Counted from the stretch's first letter, positions 28,421 to 42,402 are shown. The stretch is 64,000 nt of DNA from Yersinia aleksiciae (GCF_001047675.1 NZ_CP011975.1:908073-972072), one strand, 5' to 3'. Numbers and translations: made by a program. Notes: generated from the letters alone by a model not told the origin.

Positions 28421-29809
28421 ATGAAGACCAAAGCGATATTACTCGCCTCAGTCTTGCTTGTTGGGTGCCAGACGTCCAAGACGGATGTGAAGGCCCCCGT
28501 ACAGCATGCACAGAGTTTGTCTTCGGCAGGTCAAGAGAGTGAAGCAGGAGAGTACACAAATAGCGCCCGAGTGGGCAGCGCGCGATGGCTGGATAGTGAA
28601 AGTGGCCTCGCGCAGCAGGATTTGTGGAACTTCATTAGCGACGAGCTGAAGATGAAGGTTCCGGAAAATTCCCGGATCCGTGAACAGAAGCAAAAATACT
28701 TAAAAAATAAGAGCTATCTCCACGATGTAACATTACGGGCAGAGCCGTACATGTACCTGATAGTCGAGCAGATTAAGAAACGTAAGATGCCGATGGAGCT
28801 GGTACTGCTACCCATAGTGGAGAGCGCTTTTGACCCTCACGCGACATCATCCGCCAACGCCGCAGGGCTATGGCAGATAGTACCGAGTACAGGTCGAAAT
28901 TATGGCTTAAAACAGAACCAATGGTATGACGGCCGCAGAGATGTGGTTGCTTCAACCAAAGCAGCGCTTGATATGATGGAGCGCCTGAACAAGATGTTTG
29001 ACGGTGACTGGCTATTAACAGTTGCTGCTTATAACAGCGGTGAAGGCAGAGTCATGCAAGCGGTGAAAGCCAATAAGGCAAAGGGTAAACCGACGAACTT
29101 TTGGGCATTGTCGCTTCCTCGTGAAACGTCAATTTATGTGCCAAAAATGCTGGCCTTGGGCGATCTAATCAAGAACAGCAAAAAGTACGGTATAACCTTA
29201 CCTGAACCCGACAAAGACCGTGCATTGGCGCGTGTTGATGTTGGTCAGCAGATACAGCTAACTCAGGCGGCTGAGATGGCGGGGATGTCACTGACAAAGT
29301 TGAAATCCTTTAACTCTGGGTATAAGCGCAATGTAACAGCACCTGATGGACATGGTCCTCGTTATATTATGTTGCCGAAAGCCCATGCTGAGCAGCTTAA
29401 AGATTCATTGGCAGATACTGATATTGCCGCAGTTCAACCCACTAAACTGGCGCAGAACAGCACAAAATCAGCATCAAGTTCGCAGTATAAAGTTCGCCCC
29501 GGCGATACCTTATCTACGATTGCCAAGCGATTGAATATCAAGACCAGCGATTTGCAGAGTTGGAACAACTTACGTGCCAAGAGCACCTTAAAAGTTGGGC
29601 AAACCCTGCAACTGGCAAGCAATACAACCAGCAACAGCATCACCTATCAAGTTCGTAAAGGTGATTCTTTTGCCAGTATTGCCAAGCGTCACGGTGTAGA
29701 CACCAACGATGTGATGCGATGGAATTCGGTAGTCAGCAAAGCTAATAATTTACAGCCAGGCTTAAAATTGACGTTGTTCGTTGACGGCAAATCGACCCCG
29801 GATACGTAG
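28421..29809 (+). CDS. mltD: Membrane-bound lytic murein transglycosylase D
   Basis: MltD (462 residues) is an outer-membrane lipoprotein that cleaves peptidoglycan glycan strands. MKTKAILLASVLLVGCQTSK has a lipobox (L-V-G-C). The SLT catalytic block LLPIVESAFDPHATSSANAA followed by GLWQIVPSTG contains the catalytic Glu. Two C-terminal LysM domains start at YKVRPGDTLSTIAKRLNIKT and YQVRKGDSFASIAKRHGVDT, binding peptidoglycan. Start at 28421; the upstream 21 codons are not family sequence. Terminator immediately downstream. Confidence 0.95.
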   Translation: MKTKAILLASVLLVGCQTSKTDVKAPVQHAQSLSSAGQESEAGEYTNSARVGSARWLDSESGLAQQDLWNFISDELKMKVPENSRIREQKQKYLKNKSYLHDVTLRAEPYMYLIVEQIKKRKMPMELVLLPIVESAFDPHATSSANAAGLWQIVPSTGRNYGLKQNQWYDGRRDVVASTKAALDMMERLNKMFDGDWLLTVAAYNSGEGRVMQAVKANKAKGKPTNFWALSLPRETSIYVPKMLALGDLIKNSKKYGITLPEPDKDRALARVDVGQQIQLTQAAEMAGMSLTKLKSFNSGYKRNVTAPDGHGPRYIMLPKAHAEQLKDSLADTDIAAVQPTKLAQNSTKSASSSQYKVRPGDTLSTIAKRLNIKTSDLQSWNNLRAKSTLKVGQTLQLASNTTSNSITYQVRKGDSFASIAKRHGVDTNDVMRWNSVVSKANNLQPGLKLTLFVDGKSTPDT

Positions 29810-29834
29810 AGCTAGAATCGCGATTAAAGCTGTT

Positions 29835-29862
29835 AAAAGCACCCTTCGGGGTGCTTTTTTTA
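29835..29862 (+). terminator. Terminator of mltD
   Basis: AAAGCACCC / GGGTGCTTT stem with TTCG loop, then T7. The A-rich left arm makes it usable from the minus strand for yafD as well. Confidence 0.92.
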
Positions 29863-30642
29863 TGGCTTAAATTCAACCAGAAGTGGGTTATGATCGGAAG
29901 CTCGAGTCACTAATACCGAGGCATCAGCCAACGTAAGTCCACGGTAAAACACAAAATCAAGTGGCCGACCAAAAGCACGACTGCGGAGATCAGTGCGGAA
30001 CTCCACCTCCTTCAGTCCCACTCCTTGGGCAAAGCGCTGTAAAGCGTTAACCCGCTGACGGCTCCAGGCGTTGAAATCTCCCGCCAGAATAACCGGACCA
30101 CGGTGCATCGCAATTTGCTCACCGATGGGCTCAAGTTGTTTACTGTAAACATCAACGCCGAGACTGAAATTCACCGCATGAATGTTCACTACCATCAACA
30201 GACGACCATCATGGATCGGGTAAACCGTGACTAATGCCGATTTAGACAAACGCAGTAGCGGCTCACGCTCACGCAATGGGCAGCAGTAGACTGGGTGAGT
30301 AGCCGCTAACGTCATGACACCAGAAGGGTGCTGAGGCAATGCAAAGGCCGGAACCTGATCTGCAGCCTGATAATGGGATGTAGCAAACCTCACCAGCTCA
30401 GGTGTTGTTTGTGCTTCTTGCAATAGCATCAGTTGAGCATCACGCCCGAACTCTTTAAGAACAGACAGCCATTCTGCCCGCTGTTGCTTAAAGATATTCC
30501 ACACCATCACACGAAGAAATTCAGATGTTGGCAATGGTGCGCCTGCCGGTAGCCCCTGTCCCAACTGCATTGCCGAGCCAGGGAAAATCTGTTCAACCGG
30601 TTGACCTGCAACATACCGCATTGCATATGTTCGTTTCGGCAC
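29860..30642 (-). CDS. yafD: Endonuclease/exonuclease/phosphatase family protein YafD
   Basis: YafD (260 residues) belongs to the EEP (DNase I-like) superfamily; function not established. Motifs [14 protein letters not shown] (N), [13 protein letters not shown] (catalytic E), [20 protein letters not shown] (D-x-N) and [11 protein letters not shown] (D-H) are the superfamily catalytic set, all intact. High similarity in order to E. coli YafD. Divergent from dkgB across about 410 bp. Confidence 0.93.
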   Translation of the reverse strand: MPKRTYAMRYVAGQPVEQIFPGSAMQLGQGLPAGAPLPTSEFLRVMVWNIFKQQRAEWLSVLKEFGRDAQLMLLQEAQTTPELVRFATSHYQAADQVPAFALPQHPSGVMTLAATHPVYCCPLREREPLLRLSKSALVTVYPIHDGRLLMVVNIHAVNFSLGVDVYSKQLEPIGEQIAMHRGPVILAGDFNAWSRQRVNALQRFAQGVGLKEVEFRTDLRSRAFGRPLDFVFYRGLTLADASVLVTRASDHNPLLVEFKP

Positions 30643-31054
30643 TTTGATGGCCTATTCCTTATTCGAAATCACTTTGGCTTTTGAGGTAACCACCGTTGAT
30701 ACTTTACTGATTATACGCCCAGATATTCCACTCAGTAATTTCTTTTACCAACGGCTTCCCTTTGATATTGGGATGCGCAAGGAGATATTCAATTTATGTA
30801 ATTCATAATGCACTAATAAGCCTTCAATTGATAAAAAACCCATAACCTGAACAGTAAAAGATCCTACTCGGCGACAGTAATACTTGATTTATAATCAAAA
30901 GTCTTATGCCTAATACCGCATTTTTTGTTGATAACTCTATTGCCATAATTCGTCCAGTTTTTCATCGAACCGATAATGCAGAGCATTATGGTCGATAGAG
31001 AATTCTCAATGACATCTAAAGATAAAACCATTATCAGCAAAACAAGGAATTACG
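30643..31054. promoter_or_regulatory. yafD-dkgB divergent intergenic region with a dyad
   Basis: About 410 bp with no gene. A strong dyad ATAATGC-AGA-GCATTAT (30973-30989) is extended by outer half sites ATCGA.CC / GG.TCGAT (30965-30996). It lies about 60-90 bp before dkgB, where a LysR-type or other dimeric regulator could bind. The rest is AT-rich without clear signals. Confidence 0.5.
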
Positions 31055-31861
31055 ATGAGCGTACCTGCATTCGGCCTGGGAACTTTCCGCCTTCAAGATC
31101 AAGTGGTTATTGATTCCGTTAGCCAAGCTTTGAAATTGGGCTATCGTGCTATTGATACAGCACAAATCTATGAAAATGAAGCTGCCGTCGGCCAAGCTAT
31201 CGCACAAAGTGGTATCAAACGTGATGAGCTATTTATCACCACCAAAATCTGGATTGCTAATTTAGCGCAAGAGAAATTGATCCCTAGCCTGCAAGAGAGC
31301 TTGCAGAAGCTGCAAACAGACTATGTGGATTTAACATTAATTCATTGGCCATCACCGAATGATGAAGTCTCTGTTGCAGAATTTATGGCTGAGTTAATAA
31401 AAGCCAAAGAGATGGGGCTAACACGTCAGATTGGTATTTCTAATTTCACCATTGATTTAATGAAACAGGCAATTGCAGCGGTGGGTGCAGAGGCTATTGC
31501 GACCAATCAGATCGAATTATCTCCGCTTTTGCAAAACAGGAAAGTAGTTGAGTTCGCAAAAGAAAATGGTATTGCAATCACCTCTTACATGACGCTGGCC
31601 TATGGCAAAGCATTGGAAGAGACGATCATCAAAGCGATTGCTGAACAACACAACGCAACACCCGCACAAGTCATTTTAAGCTGGGCGATGCAATTGGGTT
31701 ACAACGTTATTCCGTCATCAACCAAAGAGATTAATTTGGCCAGTAATTTACTGGCGCAGGAGTTACGTTTGAGCGCAGAGGACATGGCACTGATCGCAAC
31801 GTTGGATCAAGGAGAGCGTCTGGTCAACCCCGATGGCCTGGCACCAAAATGGGATGTATAG
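31055..31861 (+). CDS. dkgB: 2,5-diketo-D-gluconate reductase B / methylglyoxal reductase DkgB
   Basis: DkgB (268 residues) is an NADPH-dependent aldo-keto reductase. Catalytic tetrad visible: D and Y in [18 protein letters not shown] in [12 protein letters not shown] in [12 protein letters not shown]. The cofactor site [16 protein letters not shown] is conserved. In E. coli it reduces methylglyoxal and 2,5-diketogluconate. Ribosome site AAGGAATT. The LysR gene yafC, its usual neighbour, survives only as a 3' fragment downstream. Confidence 0.95.
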   Translation: MSVPAFGLGTFRLQDQVVIDSVSQALKLGYRAIDTAQIYENEAAVGQAIAQSGIKRDELFITTKIWIANLAQEKLIPSLQESLQKLQTDYVDLTLIHWPSPNDEVSVAEFMAELIKAKEMGLTRQIGISNFTIDLMKQAIAAVGAEAIATNQIELSPLLQNRKVVEFAKENGIAITSYMTLAYGKALEETIIKAIAEQHNATPAQVILSWAMQLGYNVIPSSTKEINLASNLLAQELRLSAEDMALIATLDQGERLVNPDGLAPKWDV

Positions 31862-31880
31862 TTCGCTAAGTAAAAGTTCA

Positions 31881-31908
31881 ACCGCCTCCATATGAGGTGG
31901 TTTTTTTT
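31881..31908 (+). terminator. Terminator of dkgB
   Basis: ACCGCCTC / GAGGTGGT stem with a five-base loop (one G-T pair), followed by eight T. Confidence 0.9.
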
Positions 31909-32059
31909 ATTTTGTCGTCATCGTTTGTGTCAGGCATTTCTTAATAAAATCAATAAAACAGCACAGTCGATTACTGTCATCTTGTTCACTGTCATAAACA
32001 GCATTAATTGGCATTGCCACAGGTAAAGCCAGCTCTACCAGTGAATAGACCCGGATTTC
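31907..32059 (-). pseudogene. yafC: yafC (LysR-type regulator) 3' remnant
   Basis: On the minus strand an open frame reads EIRVYSLVELALPVAMPINA then VYDSEQDDSNRLCCFIDFIK and KCLTQTMTTK before a stop at 31907-31909. This is the C-terminal end of a LysR effector-binding domain (the V-x-A-V-Y ... R-x-FIDF pattern). Position next to dkgB identifies it as yafC. The DNA-binding domain is absent: the frame is cut at about 32060 by the IS-derived orfB. The identification is by motif and synteny; only about 50 codons remain. Confidence 0.65.
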
Positions 32060-32602
32060 CTAGACGGTTCCGTGCCTCATGAACCAGGCACTTTCATAAA
32101 CTGCAGGGGGTTGATCCTCACAGGCACTGTGGCGGCGTTTAGCATTATAAAACATCTCGACATAATCGAAGATATCCGCCTTCGCGTCTTCTCTGTTTTT
32201 ATAGATCCGTTTCTTTATTCGTTCCCGTTTTAGCAACTGGAAAAAGCTTTCTGCCACTGCGTTGTCATGGCAATTACCCCGACGACTCATGCTGCTTTTC
32301 AAATTGTGAGATGCCATAAAATGCTGGCACCTTTCGCTGGTATATTGAGAACCCTGATCTGAATGGATTAATACTTCTGCTGTTGGTTTACGTCGCCATA
32401 CCGCCATCAATAATGCATCCATCACTAACTCAGCGGTCATTCGTCCTCCCATGCTCCAGCCTATAACCCGACGTGAGAAGAGATCGAGAACAACGACCAG
32501 ATATAACCAGCCTTCATGCGTCCTTATATAGGTCATGTCACTCACCCAATGCGTATTTGGGGTCGGGACAATGAACTGTCGCTCAAGGTAATTAGGGCTG
32601 GC
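32060..32602 (-). pseudogene. IS3-family transposase OrfB, 3' part only
   Basis: The frame encodes the integrase core of an IS3-family OrfB with a complete DDE triad: D in NTHWVSDMTYIRT, D in LIHSDQGSQYTSE, E in GNCHDNAVAESFFQLLK; the last two are 35 residues apart as in the family. Homology begins only at about PNYLERQF (near 32600); upstream codons in the same frame are rrn-terminator DNA, not transposase. OrfA, the OrfB N-terminus and the left inverted repeat are missing and no clear right repeat is visible, so the element is dead. It truncates yafC. Confidence 0.85.
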
Positions 32603-32605
32603 TAG

Positions 32606-32633
32606 CAAAAACCCCACGCTTTTGGCATGGGGT
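32606..32633 (-). terminator. Second rho-independent terminator distal to the rRNA operon
   Basis: On the minus strand ACCCCATGCC-AAAA-GCGTGGGGT makes a strong stem and is followed by T5. It follows a 5S-like 3' fragment (32640-32663), so it looks like the terminator of a former second 5S gene. Confidence 0.85.
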
Positions 32634-32639
32634 CTCGAC

Positions 32640-32663
32640 TTTATTTGATGCCTGCCAGTGTCC
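32640..32663 (-). repeat. Partial copy of the 5S rRNA 3' end
   Basis: TTTATTTGATGCCTGCCAGT followed by GTCC repeats the 3' end of the 5S gene plus its immediate flank at 32822-32845, with 23 of 24 bases identical. The rest of a 5S gene is not recognisable above it. Best read as a relic of a tandem 5S gene. Confidence 0.8.
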
Positions 32664-32672
32664 ACAGTATTC

Positions 32673-32745
32673 GTCTCATCTTTAAGATGAGTCTCCCCCC
32701 TAACGGGGCCAGCGCAGACGCTGTCCAAACTGCGTTCACAGTTTG
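32673..32745. repeat. Array of four adjacent hairpins between two rrn terminators
   Basis: Within 73 bp there are four consecutive inverted repeats: CTCATCTT/AAGATGAG (32673-32693), CCCC-TAAC-GGGG (32697-32708), CAGCG-CAGA-CGCTG (32710-32723) and CAAACTG-CGTTCA-CAGTTTG (32726-32745), separated by 1-3 bases. It sits between the 5S terminator and the 5S-like fragment. It would form a compact structured RNA if transcribed by read-through from the rrn operon. I do not recognise a known family. Confidence 0.6.
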
Positions 32746-32790
32746 TCGCATGTCATGCTCCAGTCGCTCTCTGTTTAAACCCATAAACAA

Positions 32791-32818
32791 AAAAGGCCAC
32801 CCGTTAGGGTAGCCTGTT
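32791..32818 (-). terminator. rRNA operon terminator after 5S
   Basis: On the minus strand AGGCTACCC-TAAC-GGGTGGCCT with following T6, about 12 bp after the 5S gene. Confidence 0.92.
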
Positions 32819-32829
32819 TTGTTTATTTG

Positions 32830-32949
32830 ATGCCTGGCAGTGTCCTACTCTCGCATGGGGAGACCCCACACTACCATCGGCGCTACGGCGTTTCACTTCT
32901 GAGTTCGGCATGGGATCAGGTGGGACCACCGCGCTATGGCCGCCAGGCA
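32830..32949 (-). rRNA. rrf: 5S ribosomal RNA
   Basis: 120 nt from TGCCTGGCGGCCATAGCGCG to CACTGCCAGGCAT on the minus strand. The terminal helix TGCCTGGC / GCCAGGCA and the loop CCGAACTCAGAAGTGAAACG are intact. Confidence 0.97.
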
Positions 32950-33134
32950 AATTCTGTTTTAACCAACCCGTTCAGTATCAAATACCAAACCAATTAGCTC
33001 AATCTCGGAACTTCGCTGAAAATCAAGAGTATATGTATCATACCGATACTCACCCCTTCGGGTTCGCCACTCATGGCGCTCAAAATCGTTTCACTCGATT
33101 TTGTCTCAAATAGCCAAAACACCTTTGGTGTTGT

Positions 33135-36041
<2,907 letters not shown>

Positions 36042-36251
36042 TCACAACCCGAAGGTGTCTTTACAGACATCTTGCGCTGTGATTATTTGAGAGACTCTAA
36101 TACAGGTTACTCCTCATCTCAGTACATCTACGGAGAGATAAGTTTCAGCTGTATTGTTTCAATTTTCAGCTTGTTCCAGATTGTTAAAGAGCAATATTTC
36201 ACAACCCACTGAGTCTTGCGACCGCAGTACGTTTTGAAATAGTTTTTTATA

Positions 36252-36327
36252 TGGTGGAGCTAAGCGGGATCGAACCGCTGACCTCCTGCGTGCAAGGCAG
36301 GCGCTCTCCCAGCTGAGCTATAGCCCC
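36252..36327 (-). tRNA. tRNA-Ala (TGC)
   Basis: 76 nt in the 16S-23S spacer. Minus strand GGGGCTATAGCTCAGCTGGG ... anticodon TGC in CTTGCACG ... GCTCCACCA. Closely matches E. coli alaV in sequence. Confidence 0.97.
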
Positions 36328-36378
36328 ATATAAAAAGCAAATCACCTTATTGCTGCAACTCAACAGGGAATGGTGAGT

Positions 36379-36455
<77 letters not shown>

Positions 36456-36557
36456 AACAAGGTACTAAAGCCCGACTAATTTCTCAGTCCGGCCTTATTT
36501 GCTCGTTACTTTCTATCAGACAATCTGTGTGGACACTACGCAATGCGTATCGTTAGG

Positions 36558-38100
<1,543 letters not shown>

Positions 38101-38525
38101 AAGATTTGTTTGATTTGCTATGAGTTAACATAGCGATGCTCAAAGATTACTTTCTGCAAATATGCATTCGAACCGAAGTTCAAATGTGTACTGCTTTGGT
38201 CACTCTTCAAGACTTTGATATTATTTCTGCCTGTCGAAACAGGCTTCGATATCGTCTTGCGAGTGCCCACACAGATTGTCTGATAAATTGTTAAAGAGCG
38301 TTCGTTACCCGTTTGCCTTTCAGCGAATCTTACGGTAACGCGGGAGGCAGATAATACGCTTTCCCGCTACAGAGTCAATCACTTAATTTCCTCTGCTCTA
38401 CTCGGCTACTTTGTGAAGTTGCTCACAGCGCCGTGTCGATGGATGCGCATTATAGGGAGCCGCTTCAGAATGGCAAGGGTTTATATTAAAGTTTTTTTCG
38501 TTTGCTGATTATTTAAACACAAAGG
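38101..38525 (-). promoter_or_regulatory. rRNA operon leader and promoters P1 and P2, boxA
   Basis: On the minus strand: P1 has -35 TTGCCA (38471-38476), 16-bp spacer, -10 TATAAT (38449-38454) and a GCGC discriminator. P2 has -35 TTGACT (38373-38378), 16-bp spacer, -10 TATTAT (38351-38356) and reads TTGACTCTGTAGCGGGAAAG, nearly identical to E. coli rrn P2. BoxA-type GCTCTTTAACA lies at about 38289-38299 followed by ATTTATCAGACAATCTGTGT, the antitermination leader. Confidence 0.9.
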
Positions 38526-39092
38526 TTACTTATGACGCGCTTTTATCGCTTTTGGCAGGTCTGCCAGGCTATTTAGCACCCAATCCGCCACTGCCTCACC
38601 TTCTGCAGTGACTGGCTTGCCGGTACGCACCAGCACCTTAGTAGCGATATTTGCCGCCAATGCTGCCTGCATATCTTCTATTTTGTCGCCAACCATATAA
38701 GAAGCCGCCATATCGATATTCATTTCACTTTGCGCTTGCAGTAACATGCCAGGCAGTGGCTTGCGGCATTCACATGTTTCACTGAACTCTGCGACACTAC
38801 CCTCGGGATGATGCGGGCAGAAATAGATACCATCCAAATCAACACCACGATCAGCAAGAGACCAATCCATCCATTCGGTTAGGCTTAAGAATTGCTCTTC
38901 GGTAAACATACCGCGCGCAATGCCCGATTGATTAGTGACGAGTACCAATGCAAAGCCCATTTCTTTCAATTCGCGGCATGCATCAATTACACCATCTATA
39001 AATTGAAAATTATCAATTTCGTGAACATAACCGTGGTCGACATTAATTGTACCATCACGATCTAAAAATATTGCGGGAACGGGCTGAGTCAC
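38526..39092 (-). CDS. gmhB: D-glycero-beta-D-manno-heptose 1,7-bisphosphate 7-phosphatase
   Basis: GmhB (188 residues) dephosphorylates heptose bisphosphate during ADP-heptose synthesis for the LPS inner core. HAD-family motifs are present: [17 protein letters not shown] (nucleophile D-x-D), [13 protein letters not shown] (T/S) and [13 protein letters not shown] (K and D-D). The zinc cluster C-x-H ... C-x-C is seen in [10 protein letters not shown] and [10 protein letters not shown]. It lies just downstream in map order from the rRNA operon promoter region and is divergent from metN. Confidence 0.95.
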   Translation of the reverse strand: MTQPVPAIFLDRDGTINVDHGYVHEIDNFQFIDGVIDACRELKEMGFALVLVTNQSGIARGMFTEEQFLSLTEWMDWSLADRGVDLDGIYFCPHHPEGSVAEFSETCECRKPLPGMLLQAQSEMNIDMAASYMVGDKIEDMQAALAANIATKVLVRTGKPVTAEGEAVADWVLNSLADLPKAIKARHK

Positions 39093-39176
39093 TTATTTGC
39101 TCCTGAAGGCTGTAAACCCCGTTAGTATCGCATGTTTTATTACCGATTGAGAATGGAAGAGAATCAGTGTTGCCAG

Positions 39177-39205
39177 TTGACTTAGCCGTCTAGACGCCTT
39201 AACAT
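39177..39205 (+). promoter_or_regulatory. metNIQ promoter with MetJ operator
   Basis: -35 TTGACT (39177-39182), 17-bp spacer, -10 TAACAT (39200-39205). The spacer is occupied by two adjacent met boxes, AGCCGTCT and AGACGCCT (39184-39199), each 7/8 to the MetJ consensus AGACGTCT. MetJ-SAM would block polymerase directly. Confidence 0.88.
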
Positions 39206-39278
39206 CCAATCCATACTTTGGTTCTGCTGAAGTTTACTTTTTATCTAGCCACGGAAATAACGATAAAATAAGAATAAT

Positions 39279-40310
39279 ATGATTAAACTTTCTCACATCA
39301 GCAAAGTGTTCCAGCAGGGTTCACGCACAATTACTGCGCTTTCAGACGTGAGTCTACACGTCCCGGCAGGGCAAATTTATGGCGTTATCGGTGCTTCGGG
39401 TGCCGGTAAAAGTACACTGATTCGGTGCGCCAATATGCTAGAGCGCCCTACCAGCGGACAAGTTCTGGTAGATGGCCAAGATCTTACCACCTTATCTGAA
39501 GGTCAGTTGACGCGTGCACGCCGTCAAATCGGCATGATTTTTCAGCATTTTAATTTACTCTCCTCCCGTACCGTGTATGGCAATATCGCGCTTCCACTTG
39601 AGTTGGACAATACATCACGCGCAGATATAAAGAAGAGAGTCAGCGAGCTGCTGGATTTAGTCGGTCTGGCAGATAAGCAAGATGCTTATCCCGCGAACTT
39701 ATCCGGTGGGCAGAAGCAACGTGTTGCTATTGCTCGCGCACTGGCCAGCAATCCTAAAGTTCTACTGTGTGATGAAGCCACCAGCGCACTGGATCCCGCG
39801 ACAACCCGTTCAATTCTTGAGTTGCTAAAAGATATCAACCGCCGCTTGGGCCTCACAATTTTGTTGATCACCCATGAAATGGACGTGGTGAAACGCATCT
39901 GTGATCAAGTCGCCGTTATTAGTGACGGTAAATTGATTGAGAAAGATAGCGTCAGCGAAGTGTTCTCTCATCCGAAAACCCCGTTGGCTCAACAGTTTAT
40001 TCAATCAACCTTGCATTTGGATATTCCAGATGATTACGCCAAGCGTATGACGCAAGAGCCAACGACGGATCGCGTCCCACTGCTGAAGCTGGAGTTCACA
40101 GGTAAGTCTGTTGATGCGCCGTTAATTTCACAAGCCGTGCGCCGTTTCAACATTGATATCGGTATTCTTAGCTCGCAAATGGATTATGCCGGAGGCGTTA
40201 AGTTTGGTGTCATGCTGGCTGAGCTACATGGCGACACTCAAGATGGCCTCGCTGCTATCAAGTTTTTGCAAGACCATCATGTAAAAGTAGAGGTTCTGGG
40301 TTATGTCTGA
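39279..40310 (+). CDS. metN: Methionine ABC transporter ATPase MetN
   Basis: MetN (343 residues) powers D/L-methionine uptake. Walker [10 protein letters not shown], signature LSGGQKQR, Walker [14 protein letters not shown], and the C-terminal ACT-like (NIL/C2) domain from about residue 260 ([20 protein letters not shown]) that binds methionine and inhibits transport when the pool is full. Overlaps metI by 8 bp. Controlled by MetJ (operator above). Confidence 0.97.
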   Translation: MIKLSHISKVFQQGSRTITALSDVSLHVPAGQIYGVIGASGAGKSTLIRCANMLERPTSGQVLVDGQDLTTLSEGQLTRARRQIGMIFQHFNLLSSRTVYGNIALPLELDNTSRADIKKRVSELLDLVGLADKQDAYPANLSGGQKQRVAIARALASNPKVLLCDEATSALDPATTRSILELLKDINRRLGLTILLITHEMDVVKRICDQVAVISDGKLIEKDSVSEVFSHPKTPLAQQFIQSTLHLDIPDDYAKRMTQEPTTDRVPLLKLEFTGKSVDAPLISQAVRRFNIDIGILSSQMDYAGGVKFGVMLAELHGDTQDGLAAIKFLQDHHVKVEVLGYV

Positions 40311-40956
40311 GGCAATGATGTGGTTAATGGGCCGAGGCGTCTGGGAAACTCTGATGATGACTTTTGTGTCTGGTTTCTTTGGCTTTGTTTTGGGGCTACC
40401 GGTCGGGGTTCTGTTGTATGTCACTCGTCCAGGGCAAATTATCGCCAATAATAAGATTTACCGAACGCTGTCTGGGGTGGTGAATATCTTCCGTTCGATA
40501 CCTTTCATTATCTTATTGGTATGGATGATTCCATTTACACGAATGATAGTCGGTACCTCTATTGGTTTGCAGGCCGCGATTGTACCGTTAACCGTCGGTG
40601 CTGCCCCCTTTATTGCCCGTATGGTAGAGAACGCCCTGCTGGAGATCCCATCCGGTTTGGTTGAAGCGGCGCGTGCAATGGGTGCAACCCCAATGCAAAT
40701 TATTAAAAAGGTGCTGTTGCCCGAGGCCCTCCCAGGCTTGGTCAATGCCGCCACAATTACCCTGATTACCCTGGTAGGCTATTCTGCTATGGGGGGAGCA
40801 GTCGGTGCCGGTGGTCTAGGCCAAATCGGTTACCAGTATGGTTACATTGGTTATAACGCCACTGTAATGAATACGGTATTGGTACTATTAGTTATTCTGG
40901 TTTATCTCATTCAGCTCAGTGGCGATCGGATCGTAAAAGCCGTTACCCACAAATAG
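40303..40956 (+). CDS. metI: Methionine ABC transporter permease MetI
   Basis: MetI (217 residues) is the five-helix permease of the methionine importer. N-terminal [20 protein letters not shown] and the EAA loop [20 protein letters not shown] are visible. It overlaps metN and is followed by metQ after 75 bp. Confidence 0.97.
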   Translation: MSEAMMWLMGRGVWETLMMTFVSGFFGFVLGLPVGVLLYVTRPGQIIANNKIYRTLSGVVNIFRSIPFIILLVWMIPFTRMIVGTSIGLQAAIVPLTVGAAPFIARMVENALLEIPSGLVEAARAMGATPMQIIKKVLLPEALPGLVNAATITLITLVGYSAMGGAVGAGGLGQIGYQYGYIGYNATVMNTVLVLLVILVYLIQLSGDRIVKAVTHK

Positions 40957-41031
40957 TTATTACTATATAAATTACATAGCGACTGCCTCACACAGCGGCG
41001 CACCTTAACGAATGTCTATAGAGGAAGGGAT

Positions 41032-41847
41032 ATGTCTTTAAAATTCAAATCTATCGCGGCTGTCAGCGCGCTTATTGGTACTCTGGCTCTCGTGGGTTGC
41101 GGCCCGGCAGAGAAAGATCCAAACCACATTAAAGTAGGTGTTATTGTCGGTGCTGAGCAACAAGTTGCAGAAGTTGCGCAGAAAGTAGCAAAAGACAAAT
41201 ATGGTCTGGATGTTGAACTGGTGACGTTCAACGACTATGTATTGCCAAACGAAGCACTGAGCAAAGGTGATATTGACCTGAACGCCTTCCAGCATAAACC
41301 TTATCTGGATCAGCAGATCAAAGATCGTGGCTACAAATTGGTTTCTGTAGGTAACTCATTCGTTTACCCGATTGCTGGTTACTCTAAGAAAATCAAATCA
41401 TTGGAAGAGTTGCAACCGGGCTCTCAGGTAGCACTGCCAAACGACCCGACTAATCTGGGCCGTTCCCTGTTGCTGCTGCAAAAAGTGGGTCTGATTAAGC
41501 TGAAAGACGGCGTTGGCTTGTTGCCAACCGTGTTGGATGTCGTTGAGAATCCTAAAAATCTGAAACTGGTTGAGCTGGAAGCACCTCAGTTACCACGCTC
41601 TTTGGATGATCAGCAGATCGCATTGGCAATTATCAACACCACCTATGCAAGCCAGATTGGCCTGACGCCAGCGAAAGATGGCCTGTTTGTGGAAGATAAA
41701 GAGTCACCTTACGTCAATCTGATCGTGGCCCGCGAAGATAATAAAGATGCGGAAAATGTGAAGAAATTTGTTCAGGCTTACCAGTCTGACGAAGTTTACG
41801 ATGCAGCAAATAAAGCCTTCAATGGTGGCGCAGTAAAAGGCTGGTAA
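41032..41847 (+). CDS. metQ: Methionine-binding lipoprotein MetQ
   Basis: MetQ (271 residues) captures methionine in the periplasm. Signal with lipobox LALVGCGP (Cys about residue 23) means it is lipid-anchored in the inner membrane. Family blocks IKVGVIVGAEQQVAEVAQKV, ALSKGDIDLNAFQHKPYLDQ and ALAIINTTYASQIGL (ligand contacts) are present. Ends the operon; a terminator follows. Confidence 0.97.
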   Translation: MSLKFKSIAAVSALIGTLALVGCGPAEKDPNHIKVGVIVGAEQQVAEVAQKVAKDKYGLDVELVTFNDYVLPNEALSKGDIDLNAFQHKPYLDQQIKDRGYKLVSVGNSFVYPIAGYSKKIKSLEELQPGSQVALPNDPTNLGRSLLLLQKVGLIKLKDGVGLLPTVLDVVENPKNLKLVELEAPQLPRSLDDQQIALAIINTTYASQIGLTPAKDGLFVEDKESPYVNLIVAREDNKDAENVKKFVQAYQSDEVYDAANKAFNGGAVKGW

Positions 41848-41910
41848 TGGTCAATTGACTATTTTGCTGAATACGACGCTAATTAAATTCAGTGTTTGCT
41901 AAATATATTG

Positions 41911-41940
41911 CAAGACGGGCGATGGCCCGTCTTGTTATTT
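41911..41940 (+). terminator. Terminator of metNIQ
   Basis: CAAGACGGGC / GCCCGTCTTG perfect 10-bp stem with GATG loop, then TTATTT. Confidence 0.88.
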
Positions 41941-41994
41941 GCATTATAGATTGCTTCAATAGCGCCTCTTAAATAAAAAGGCTGAGGAATTTCT

Positions 41995-42402
41995 ATGCGT
42001 GCGTTACCTCTGTGTCTGTTAGCCCTTTCGCTAACGGGATGCTCCATGCTTCAATCAAAGCCATCCACCACAGAAACCCCGGTTAAGCAACCGCCGCCGG
42101 TGACCAAAACCAGCCCAACGGTAGCCCCTCGTCCGGCACCAGTAAAACTTTATAAAAGCGCTGAAGAGCTTGTCGGCAAGCCTTTCCGTGACTTAGGGGA
42201 AGTGTCCGGTGAATCTTGCCAATCGACGGTTCAGGACTCTCCACCTAGCATTGCAACCGCCCGCAAAAGAATGCAGACCCGCGCATCTTATATGAAAGCT
42301 AACGCGGTGTTGCTCCATGAGTGTGAAATACAAAGTGGTGTTCCTGGCTGCTATCAACAAGCGGTATGCCAAGGCTCAGCGCTAAGTGTTTCATCAAAAT
42401 GA
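41995..42402 (+). CDS. rcsF: Outer-membrane lipoprotein RcsF
   Basis: RcsF (135 residues) senses envelope and LPS stress and signals through IgaA to the Rcs phosphorelay. Lipobox SLTGCSML (Cys16), then a disordered Pro/Thr/Lys linker (KPSTTETPVKQPPPVTKTSP) that threads through BamA/OMP complexes. The folded domain has four cysteines (GESCQSTVQ, HECEIQSGVPGCYQQAVCQG), the known non-consecutive disulfides. Its stop overlaps the trmO start (ATGA). Confidence 0.95.
   Translation: MRALPLCLLALSLTGCSMLQSKPSTTETPVKQPPPVTKTSPTVAPRPAPVKLYKSAEELVGKPFRDLGEVSGESCQSTVQDSPPSIATARKRMQTRASYMKANAVLLHECEIQSGVPGCYQQAVCQGSALSVSSK

Noticed and set aside
32060..32728. Complete transposase gene
   Set aside because: Transposase homology begins only near 32600; the first 43 codons of this frame are rrn terminator and hairpin DNA, so the gene is truncated.
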